Positions 58,122 to 64,000 of a stretch of 64,000 nucleotides of DNA are shown one piece after another. The DNA lies in IMG/VR virus record IMGVR_UViG_3300037504_000213, positions 1 through 64,000 of that record; one strand, given 5' to 3'. Each line of letters opens with the position of its first letter. Within the stretch, counting starts at the first letter, position 1. Position numbers and translations under genes: made by a program. The DNA comes from a virus. The notes beneath the pieces are model-generated. The model had not been told where the DNA came from. It saw nothing but the letters and a program-made list of their open reading frames with translations, and did not search any database.

Positions 58122-58366
58122 ACTTGTGGGCTAAGGTGCAAATTGATGGCGGGAAAGAGGCACTGTCGGCAATTGTAGATTTGCTGATGATCAACTACCC
58201 AGTGGTTAAAGAATATTTTAGAAAGTTGCCTGGAAGGGATGAGTACCGTGTCGTCTTACAAGTCAGGACAACCACACTGCCAGATGATGCCCCAGAAGAC
58301 ATTTTTAAGGCACTGGACTTCTTTGATCAAGGAACGGGAGGTAACGATGAAAATCAATCTTCATAG
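58109..58366 (+). CDS. Hypothetical protein, 85 aa
   Basis: Overlaps both neighbours. W-A-K-V-Q-I-D-G-G-K-E-A-L and R-V-V-L-Q-V-R-T-T-T are the best-conserved-looking parts. No family recognised. Confidence 0.5.
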   Translation: MVDLNLWAKVQIDGGKEALSAIVDLLMINYPVVKEYFRKLPGRDEYRVVLQVRTTTLPDDAPEDIFKALDFFDQGTGGNDENQSS

Positions 58367-59078
58367 TGATATTGTTGGTGCTATGTCATTGTTTAACGAT
58401 GCCCCAAGCAATACGCTTGGCCTGCTCCTAACAATGATGCAGAAGTCAAAGAATGGCCTCTGGACTGGATACAAGAAAGAGCTTTACAGCGCTATTGATA
58501 TGTCATATGGTAAACTGAACACGCGCTTGGAGTGGCTCAAGGAGCATGTTTGCATTGTTGAGGTCGAGTCTGTGTCCGACAAGCGCATGACATCGATGGT
58601 GATCACGGGAATCGTTGGTCTATCTGATGTTGCCTACCCGCTGTTGGGCGTGTGGCCAGAAAGCCTGGATATGATAGGTGTCCCCACGAGCTTCACTGGC
58701 ACGCTTGTTGGTGACACGATCCCAGTATATGATATGCTCAAAAGCTGCGCTGGCATTGGGCGTGACTGTTGTGATGAAGAGGACGTTGTCGAGGCTATGG
58801 CTGAAGCTATTGCGAAGATGTTGTTTAATGTTTCCCCTGGGTTGCTGTCTTTATCGAAGCGCAAGCAGCTTGAGCAATACGCCAATGTGCTTATAACCAA
58901 TAAGCCAGACGTGACACCAGAGGTGTTGCGTGGTTTTCCTGCGTGGTGGTATAAGCGTGGCAGCGGCAGCTGGTCGGACAGCAAAAGACCGCAGTTAGGA
59001 CATCTTCGCAATGAGCTTGGCGCTTATTTAGAGGATAAGGAAGAGACAAAAGAAGTGGAAGACGTCTTTGGACTCTGA
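58347..59078 (+). CDS. Putative replication protein (wHTH-like)
   Basis: 243 residues; ATG at 58347 with GGGAGG five bases upstream. The N-terminal part (L-L-L-T-M-M-Q-K-S, then Y-G-K-L-N-T-R-L-E-W-L) is like a winged helix that could bind the origin. The C-terminal region with W-W-Y-K-R-G-S-G-S-W and P-Q-L-G-H-L-R-N resembles ends of phage replisome organisers. It precedes the helicase loader by one short operon, which supports an initiation role. Confidence 0.5.
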   Translation: MKINLHSDIVGAMSLFNDAPSNTLGLLLTMMQKSKNGLWTGYKKELYSAIDMSYGKLNTRLEWLKEHVCIVEVESVSDKRMTSMVITGIVGLSDVAYPLLGVWPESLDMIGVPTSFTGTLVGDTIPVYDMLKSCAGIGRDCCDEEDVVEAMAEAIAKMLFNVSPGLLSLSKRKQLEQYANVLITNKPDVTPEVLRGFPAWWYKRGSGSWSDSKRPQLGHLRNELGAYLEDKEETKEVEDVFGL

Positions 59079-59107
59079 TTGTGCTACTTTGCGTTTTGTG
59101 ATATAAT
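59079..59107 (+). promoter_or_regulatory. Extended -10 promoter inside replication operon
   Basis: TTGTGC, 17 bases, TATAAT, with TG one base before the -10. It begins directly after the stop of the replication protein and drives the next genes. Confidence 0.75.
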
Positions 59108-59122
59108 GATATAGGAGGAAAC

Positions 59123-59215
59123 ATGAAGGACATTTGGATACTTGAGTTCGTCACGAACGGCGGGCTTGTACAGGCCAAACGTAATGACGTGTGCAATACA
59201 CTTAGATCGCGATAG
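59123..59215 (+). CDS. 30-residue peptide
   Basis: ATG with a perfect AGGAGGAAAC site. The peptide (about M-K-D-I-W-I-L-E-F-V-T-N-G-G-L) is followed by a basic end. It is the first product of the internal promoter. Role unknown; a leader-peptide function is possible. Confidence 0.6.
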   Translation: MKDIWILEFVTNGGLVQAKRNDVCNTLRSR

Positions 59216-59232
59216 CAAAAATGGAGGTTGCA

Positions 59233-59529
59233 ATGGATGGAGCCAAAGAATTATCCGAAAAGTTTGGTGTCGTTGTATTGGTAATTTTGGTGGTTTTGGC
59301 GGGGATTGCGGTTGTTTTGTTGTTTGTTGATGTGTTGGGTGATATTCTAAACGGCAACTTCTACGTTAGGTACAGAGTAGAAGACATAGACGACGGATAT
59401 ATTACACTTTCAGACAGACACCGCACTGTAACGTGCAGGGTTAACGACTGGGTGGTTGACTTTATCACGCATGGCGGCAAATTAGAAGCTATGCACAGCG
59501 ATGTATGCGGTACCTTGAGGGCGCAATAA
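59233..59529 (+). CDS. Membrane protein, 98 aa
   Basis: ATG at 59233 after GGAGG. A long hydrophobic segment (about residues 10-34) is followed by a soluble domain. It overlaps the loader start in a TAATG junction. Confidence 0.55.
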   Translation: MDGAKELSEKFGVVVLVILVVLAGIAVVLLFVDVLGDILNGNFYVRYRVEDIDDGYITLSDRHRTVTCRVNDWVVDFITHGGKLEAMHSDVCGTLRAQ

Positions 59530-60230
59530 TGACATGTGACCTTTGTAATGGCACTTCATACGTAACTGGCGAAGATGGTCGGCCAGCGCGCTGCCCAAAA
59601 TGCAATAAAGGGCCACGTCGCTCTGACATCATTCTCTCCAGGGCTGGTATACCGCCACGATTTGATAAGTCAATGCCCTTGGCAGATGCTTTGTCATCGC
59701 TGTCTACGTCTATTAACGAGCAGGCTCGTACAAATGTAGCCAAGTATGCCGAGTCCTTGACTGTTGTTCGCTCATCTGGACAGGAATTGCACTCCCTGGT
59801 GTTCTATGGCAAGCCAGGGAGTGGCAAGACCAGCCTTGCAACCACAGTGTTTAAGCAAATCATATGCAACGGCCTTGTTGACAGCGCCTTGTGGGTAAAT
59901 TCATCGGACCTACCAACCATGGTTCGTGCCACCTACGGCACATCTACATCTGAAGATGATGTCATCGATAAGTACAAAATGACTGACTTACTATTGCTTG
60001 ACGATTTCGGCAGGGGAAATATTACCAAGCACGCAGAGGATTTGACATATCGTGTCATGGACTATCGATATAGATGGGATTTGCCACTGATTGTTACGAC
60101 AAACGACGATCCCAGAGAGTTGGTTGAAAAGTTTGATATGGCCGTTGTGCAGCGTGTAGCAAGTACAGCGGCGTGGATAAGAATGGATGCACTTAAACGT
60201 GGCATTAAGCTAGAGGAGTGGGAGAAGTGA
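59529..60230 (+). CDS. DnaC-like helicase loader
   Basis: 233 residues. C-D-L-C and C-P-K-C at the N-terminus are zinc-ribbon-like. F-Y-G-K-P-G-S-G-K-T-S-L-A is Walker A, L-L-L-L-D-D-F-G Walker B, and V-T-T-N-D-D the sensor region of the AAA+ IstB/DnaC family. It should load the DnaB-like helicase. Confidence 0.85.
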   Translation: MTCDLCNGTSYVTGEDGRPARCPKCNKGPRRSDIILSRAGIPPRFDKSMPLADALSSLSTSINEQARTNVAKYAESLTVVRSSGQELHSLVFYGKPGSGKTSLATTVFKQIICNGLVDSALWVNSSDLPTMVRATYGTSTSEDDVIDKYKMTDLLLLDDFGRGNITKHAEDLTYRVMDYRYRWDLPLIVTTNDDPRELVEKFDMAVVQRVASTAAWIRMDALKRGIKLEEWEK

Positions 60231-60481
60231 CGAGGTTCTTTGTATTCTTGCTTGCCCTGTGCATTGCGGCAATAGGCGTTATCATGGTCATTAACGAGGT
60301 AGAGAGGCAGGGCTTGGTAATCATTGGCATTTCGTATACGGGTAGTGGCAAACTGCTGTTGTTTGAGATCGGTGGCCGCAAGGAAGCCTGTGTTATAACG
60401 GATGAGCAGATTGAGGCATTGCAAAATGGCGCTATGCTGTATGCCAGTATAGACAGGCCATGCGAATGGGAGATACGGTAA
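60227..60481 (+). CDS. Membrane-anchored small protein, 84 aa
   Basis: GTG at 60227, a GTGA overlap with the loader stop. One hydrophobic N-terminal segment (F-F-V-F-L-L-A-L-C-I-A-A-I-G-V-I-M-V), then a beta-rich domain. Unknown. Confidence 0.55.
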   Translation: MTRFFVFLLALCIAAIGVIMVINEVERQGLVIIGISYTGSGKLLLFEIGGRKEACVITDEQIEALQNGAMLYASIDRPCEWEIR

Positions 60482-61005
60482 TGGCTGTTTTAGGAGAATC
60501 CGCAACGTCATATAATGGTGACGGGGCATTAATTATGGTCAAGCAGGCTAGTGGTGATAAAGGTTTCCAAGATCCAGGCAATATGTTATGTATAGATGCC
60601 ACCAATCGTCTGGTAGCTATGTATGAGACATGGCTATATGACAATGACATAGGATACAAATATATTAATTTCGATAGGCTTGGTGGTTTATTTAGATCGG
60701 TAACAATTCTTGCAAATGACGGTCATGGCTTTTTGGAACAAGAAACTGGATTTCATAGGTATGTGTCAATAAATCCATACGACTCGATGTCGCGCCGATG
60801 GACCGTGTTTGTTGGCGTAAGGGTCGTTAGATCAAATATTTCGTTTCTTGAATATCTTAATCTTGTAGATGAAGGGTTAAGCCCCTGTCGAAGCTATGAC
60901 ATTTACAGGGGTCGCATAACAAACGAGCGAGAAGGAATTAGCACCGACAAAGTTGAAGAATATTTTAACGGTAATTTAGGGCTAGTGAGGAGAAATAATG
61001 GCTGA
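60481..61005 (+). CDS. Hypothetical protein, 174 aa
   Basis: TAATG overlap sets the start at 60481. The product has a V-K-Q-A-S-G-D-K-G-F-Q start and a W-T-V-F-V-G-V-R-V-V-R strand. Unknown function. Confidence 0.5.
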   Translation: MAVLGESATSYNGDGALIMVKQASGDKGFQDPGNMLCIDATNRLVAMYETWLYDNDIGYKYINFDRLGGLFRSVTILANDGHGFLEQETGFHRYVSINPYDSMSRRWTVFVGVRVVRSNISFLEYLNLVDEGLSPCRSYDIYRGRITNEREGISTDKVEEYFNGNLGLVRRNNG

Positions 61006-61240
61006 GACAGTAGACGCAACGACAGTAGTGTTTGGAATCCCTGTTGATGGAGAAACCCCAGTTAACGTTGAGGTATCTCCAAGTGGTGCCAGAATTGGCC
61101 CTATGCCTTGGATGTCTGGCGAGGGCATAGCATTAAACGGAGATAATGTGATTGCGAGGTTTGCAGCGCTCAAAGAGGCCCTTGCACACACAGAGAGGCT
61201 GTATATCGCAATGACAAGTGCCAGTGGGCTGGAAATCTAA
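60998..61240 (+). CDS. Hypothetical protein, 80 aa
   Basis: ATG after GAGGAG, overlapping the previous stop. Beta-rich first half, helical end. Unknown function; last gene of the replication operon. Confidence 0.5.
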   Translation: MAETVDATTVVFGIPVDGETPVNVEVSPSGARIGPMPWMSGEGIALNGDNVIARFAALKEALAHTERLYIAMTSASGLEI

Positions 61241-61250
61241 AGTGTTACGG

Positions 61251-61303
61251 TACCTTACAAAATGTTGTAAGGTATTGACATAGAACTAATTGCATGATAC
61301 AAT
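61251..61303 (+). promoter_or_regulatory. Strong promoter behind an inverted repeat
   Basis: TACCTTACAA and TTGTAAGGTA (61251-61260, 61265-61274) form a 10-bp repeat ending at the -35 box TTGACA (61275-61280); 17 bases on is TACAAT (61298-61303) with TG before it. It drives the short peptide gene and nothing longer. Confidence 0.8.
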
Positions 61304-61337
61304 AATGTTGTATAAAAGTAGAAAAGGAGATGAAATA

Positions 61338-61457
61338 ATGAGTCTTGGGTATTCTGGGGGTGGCGAGCGTGGCAGCCCCCGTCGTGGTGGCGACACTGGA
61401 TACCGCGAGAAAAAGTGGCCTCAACGCAACGGCGACACTGGATACCGCGAGAAATAA
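61338..61457 (+). CDS. 39-residue Arg/Gly-rich peptide
   Basis: ATG with AAAAGGAG site. A 24-base unit (61389-61412, 61431-61454) is repeated 42 bases apart and encodes G-D-T-G-Y-R-E-K twice. The peptide is basic and Gly-rich. It has its own strong promoter and terminator-like hairpins downstream; role unknown. Confidence 0.65.
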   Translation: MSLGYSGGGERGSPRRGGDTGYREKKWPQRNGDTGYREK

Positions 61458-61500
61458 CGATGTTGTGGGTGCCCAAGGTACCGATAGGTGTGCAGGTTGT

Positions 61501-61719
61501 TCATGCCCAACTTTTTACATTGGGCATGATATAGCATAACGACATGGCTGCGTGTTTTTTGACAATATCCTCTCTTATTGCTGAGAGGATATTGTTTTTG
61601 TCATCCATGCCCCTTGAGACATGCCCCATGACTATGCTATTGCTGTACCACCCACAGTCTGGGCAGTACAGCAAAATCGGCGTTCCTGTTACGGCAATGG
61701 GATTATGCTTGCAGTTCAC
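61501..61719 (-). CDS. Small zinc-ribbon protein, 72 aa
   Basis: ATGA overlap with the upstream gene. C-x-x-C (C-P-D-C) and an N-terminal Cys suggest a metal site. It carries a plus-strand terminator hairpin within its coding region. Confidence 0.5.
   Translation of the reverse strand: MNCKHNPIAVTGTPILLYCPDCGWYSNSIVMGHVSRGMDDKNNILSAIREDIVKKHAAMSLCYIMPNVKSWA
61502..61528. terminator. Hairpin at convergent gene ends
   Basis: CATGCCCAA and TTGGGCATG around nine bases, at the 3' end of the zinc-ribbon gene. No long T tract. Confidence 0.5.
61562..61599 (+). terminator. Strong intrinsic terminator for plus strand
   Basis: ACAATATCCTCTC and GAGAGGATATTGT around eight bases, then TTTTG. It stops the peptide transcript and lies within an opposite-strand gene. 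Confidence 0.75.
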
Positions 61720-62123
61720 GGTATTCCAATACCGCCTGTTCTGACGTATAGCGTAGTTTGGAACTCTGGTATCACAAGTTCCGTGTACAGCGCCCTGGCC
61801 TCAACCTCTGTGGTGTGGTATTTCACAGGGAACACCTTCTTCAGTAATTCTGGGAACCATCGCTCTTTGAAAGCATCCCACCATGTTTCAGGATACTCAA
61901 TGCGAACGTAGTCCAACTCTTGCGATGCAATATGCGCACGCATCGATACTATGAGTTGTTCGGCAACCATTCCACCAAGCCGATCAATGTCGATTGTGGC
62001 ATCTTGAATCAAATCGCATGAGATGGCTTCTTGGATAGACAGCTTAAGCCTTTCCAGCTTTATCTCTTTGATTTCCTCTTCGGTTTTATCCGTTATCATT
62101 TCTTGCTCTCCACTACTTGCCAT
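61716..62123 (-). CDS. Hypothetical protein, 135 aa
   Basis: 135 residues, acidic helical start, then W-W-D-A-F-K-E-R-W-F-P-E-L-L. No family recognised. It overlaps a membrane-peptide gene upstream by 11 bases. Confidence 0.5.
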   Translation of the reverse strand: MASSGEQEMITDKTEEEIKEIKLERLKLSIQEAISCDLIQDATIDIDRLGGMVAEQLIVSMRAHIASQELDYVRIEYPETWWDAFKERWFPELLKKVFPVKYHTTEVEARALYTELVIPEFQTTLYVRTGGIGIP

Positions 62124-62208
62124 TCATCTTATCGATAACTATAGACAAAAGAATAAGCACCAACGCGAGGTGCAATATAATCTCCACCAATGCTAATTCG
62201 TTACTCAT
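62113..62208 (-). CDS. 31-residue membrane peptide
   Basis: ATG with GGGAG six bases upstream and a TGATG junction with the preceding gene. A single hydrophobic helix (L-A-L-V-E-I-I-L-H-L-A-L-V-L-I-L-L-S-I-V-I). Unknown function. Confidence 0.6.
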   Translation of the reverse strand: MSNELALVEIILHLALVLILLSIVIDKMNGK

Positions 62209-62360
62209 CACAGACTCCCTTTGTACCATTGCCACAGATCAATAATGAGTGACCCTGCGGCTATGCCACCAATAAGCAGGATAGGTGCCAGCACGCCCAT
62301 CATGCTTGCCAGCAATAAGCTGCCTGAGATTATAACCAAGACTTGCCCTTCTCTACTCAT
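62208..62360 (-). CDS. 50-residue two-span membrane protein
   Basis: ATG with AGGAGG upstream. Two hydrophobic stretches (V-L-V-I-I-S-G-S-L-L-L and A-P-I-L-L-I-G-G-I-A-A-G-S-L-I-I). It has a holin-like size and topology, but there is no lysis gene nearby. Confidence 0.6.
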   Translation of the reverse strand: MSREGQVLVIISGSLLLASMMGVLAPILLIGGIAAGSLIIDLWQWYKGSL

Positions 62361-62679
62361 CGTTGCCTCCTGTTGTATAATAGAATGTAAACCTAACCTT
62401 CAGTCGCATGTATTCATGGTAGTATGCGGTTTCAACCTTCCACGCGCCCTTTTTCACCAAGTTGATGTCTATCTCACTTTTAACACTATGATACGCAATA
62501 TACGTCATGTCATCGACGTAGTAGTCGGTGAAGTCCTCTTTTAATTTTTCTAACCCAACTCCTTTAATAGAAAGCTCTATGCCTGTGCTGTAGGTGGCCC
62601 TAGCATCCCCAAGTGGCTCTATTCCAGGGTAAAGCTCTGGCACTGCATTTTCCTCTATGTAGTCTAGTGTTTCTTGCAT
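62353..62679 (-). CDS. Hypothetical protein, 108 aa
   Basis: TAATG overlap sets the start at 62679. Beta-rich, Tyr-rich protein (A-Y-Y-H-E-Y-M-R-L-K-V-R-F-T-F-Y-Y). Unknown function. Confidence 0.5.
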   Translation of the reverse strand: MQETLDYIEENAVPELYPGIEPLGDARATYSTGIELSIKGVGLEKLKEDFTDYYVDDMTYIAYHSVKSEIDINLVKKGAWKVETAYYHEYMRLKVRFTFYYTTGGNDE

Positions 62680-63548
62680 TATCCCCACCACCTTGGATCG
62701 ACATCGTGCTGAACTTTCCTTGCAGCATCTATTGCTGAATGTGCCACCGCAACCTCTTCACTAGTATACTCCTTTTTTTCCCATTTGACAAGGCGTGCAA
62801 GCTGATTGGCGTTGCGGATGCCAACGACGACTTTTTGGAAGTTATCGTTGTTAACCACATGTTTAAACGCAACCGCCGCTGGATCGAGTCCAGCCCTGTC
62901 GCAGTTGAAGTGATAAATTTCAGCAGTTCGCTTAACGCTTGCTGGCACATCATGCCGAAACCTCCAGCCAACAGCGTCTGCTATGATTCCCTGTAAGAAC
63001 ACACTGCGTGCCCACAGGTTTTTGAGCTTTTTGGCAAAGGCAAACTCTGCCATCGTGCTCTCGTGCCTTCGGTCCAATATACTGTACGGAACTACAATAT
63101 TTTTGATTAGCGCCATGTCCGTATAGGCCCTATAGGCATCTTCCTTGTTGTATACGGTGGCGCCACCGCTCACAATATTTGCGCCTTGCAGAGCTTCATG
63201 TAGCTTGCCATCTATGCTGGCAGTGTAATTGTAGTTGTGGATGTGGAGGTGAACATAGGCGTTGCTGCCAAGAAGCTCTATGCTATTATTTGTCTGAGGT
63301 TTATAGTGATTTCTTGTGCTGTTGTTGTCGCTGTGGGCCACTTTAGTGACAACATGCCATTTTCTTTCATGGTCTGGCAGTAGTTTCCCTAACCACTGCT
63401 CTGCCTTGCCATATGTGGGCGCTGTGTCAAACCAGGAAACCCCAAGTTTGTCTGCAACCGCCACAATGTTAGTGGCCTCATCGAAATCCACACTACCCGC
63501 AGGGTAGGAAGAACCCCACCCTGCGGTACCAATAACAATTTTACTCAT
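62679..63548 (-). CDS. Aldo/keto reductase
   Basis: 289 residues; ATG at 63548. G-T-A-G-W-G, then W-F-D-T-A-P-T-Y-G-K-A-E with the catalytic Asp/Tyr pattern, V-T-K-V with the Lys and H-L-H-I-H-N, are AKR family motifs. Enzymes of this family reduce sugar ketones with NADPH and often accompany SpsF/NeuB-type clusters, so it may serve the sugar pathway at 26-36 kb, although it lies 27 kb away. Confidence 0.85.
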   Translation of the reverse strand: MSKIVIGTAGWGSSYPAGSVDFDEATNIVAVADKLGVSWFDTAPTYGKAEQWLGKLLPDHERKWHVVTKVAHSDNNSTRNHYKPQTNNSIELLGSNAYVHLHIHNYNYTASIDGKLHEALQGANIVSGGATVYNKEDAYRAYTDMALIKNIVVPYSILDRRHESTMAEFAFAKKLKNLWARSVFLQGIIADAVGWRFRHDVPASVKRTAEIYHFNCDRAGLDPAAVAFKHVVNNDNFQKVVVGIRNANQLARLVKWEKKEYTSEEVAVAHSAIDAARKVQHDVDPRWWG

Positions 63549-63873
63549 ACTGTACCATTTCCCTATTGTTGAACTCGTATATCTGATGTGCATCTACACA
63601 GAATTGAATAATGGGTGGTGTTACGTTGCTCCCGCGTCTCCGCAGGATGACATGAACGTACCCATATGGACATTCCATTGGCTCCATCGTGAAATCAACA
63701 CCAGTTCTCCTTTTGGAATAGTAGGCGTTGATTGCCTTCACCACATCACTATACACGTGCTTTGCTACAATGTACACGCTGTACAGTGCATCTGTACAAT
63801 GATGCCTAGCCCCAAGAATGTCATCTGCATTCTTGGTGTAAACTGCCTTTTTAGGGAACCACTTTTTGATCAT
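63541..63873 (-). CDS. Hypothetical protein, 110 aa
   Basis: ATG at 63873 by ATGA overlap with the upstream gene. Basic N-terminus, Y-G-Y-V-H-V-I-L-R-R-R strand. Unknown function; it precedes the reductase and may share its transcript. Confidence 0.5.
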   Translation of the reverse strand: MIKKWFPKKAVYTKNADDILGARHHCTDALYSVYIVAKHVYSDVVKAINAYYSKRRTGVDFTMEPMECPYGYVHVILRRRGSNVTPPIIQFCVDAHQIYEFNNREMVQYE

Positions 63874-64000
63874 TCTAACACCCCGTCTACCAATATGGCA
63901 ACATCTCCGTTTGGAAATTTCCATCGAAGGGGGTTATCTTCGATGCTGATTAAGCGATCTGCTGCCTCCAGAATATCGTTGGTGGTCCAGCTTTCATTAT
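63870..64000 (-). CDS. Partial gene at window edge
   Basis: The last 43 codons of a minus-strand gene that begins beyond the window; it ends D-G-V-L-E before an ATGA overlap. Too short to identify. Confidence 0.5.
   Translation of the reverse strand, partial: NESWTTNDILEAADRLISIEDNPLRWKFPNGDVAILVDGVLE

Noticed and set aside
1-64000. Integrated prophage
   Set aside because: No integrase, attachment site or chromosomal gene is visible; the window looks like phage DNA from end to end.

Overview
The window is part of the genome of a tailed double-stranded DNA phage with a long non-contractile (siphovirus-type) tail. The evidence is the gene order, read on the minus strand from right to left: small and large terminase, portal, prohead protease with nested scaffold, head protein, HK97-type major capsid protein, head-tail connectors, major tail protein, a frameshifted pair of tail-assembly chaperones, a 1,492-residue tape measure protein, tail-tip proteins and lysis-like genes. 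Genes are packed with ATGA, TAATG or GTGA overlaps and clear Shine-Dalgarno sequences, and promoters look like bacterial sigma70 sites (TTGACA-N17-TATAAT), so the host is a bacterium. I cannot name the host. No integrase, DNA polymerase, RNA polymerase or endolysin is recognisable in these 64 kb.

Layout. 0-0.9 kb: two plus-strand genes, a membrane protein and a Cys-rich protein, ending in a bidirectional terminator. 0.9-25.6 kb: lysis and virion genes on the minus strand, with two GT-B glycosyltransferases inserted between the connector genes under their own near-perfect promoter. 26-36.2 kb: a sugar-biosynthesis operon that resembles a nonulosonic-acid (sialic, pseudaminic or legionaminic-like) pathway. 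It has a 4,6-dehydratase, a NeuB-like synthase, two class III aminotransferases, a PseG/SpsG-like protein, a cytidylyltransferase, an ATP-grasp enzyme and a nucleotidyltransferase-like/methyltransferase fusion. 36.2-43.3 kb: an HNH nuclease, SSB, an MT-A70 adenine methylase, six tRNA genes (Cys, Thr, Met, Arg, CAU, Pro), a HigA-like repressor, dCTP deaminase and many small unknown genes. 43.35-44.73 kb: a 1.4 kb non-coding AT-rich region with strong hairpins, iteron-like and DnaA-box-like repeats and a promoter firing into a structured RNA. It is a candidate replication origin and ncRNA locus. 44.7-54.3 kb: ThyX, a Ro60/TROVE protein with a probable Y RNA in front of it, a C5-methylase-like protein, a macrodomain protein, MazG and pentapeptide-repeat proteins. 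54.4-61.5 kb: the plus-strand replication module with a Sak4-like ATPase, DnaB helicase, a PD-(D/E)XK-like nuclease and a DnaC-like loader. 61.5-64 kb: minus-strand genes with small membrane peptides and an aldo/keto reductase.

How the parts fit. The head and tail genes build the particle. The sugar operon plus two glycosyltransferases, and perhaps the aldo/keto reductase, could decorate the virion or the host surface. Dcd, ThyX and MazG adjust the dNTP pool, and the tRNAs support late translation. The most notable unit is the Ro60 gene preceded by an RNA with the features of a Y RNA Ro60-binding stem. That RNA starts at the predicted transcription start of a sigma70 promoter.
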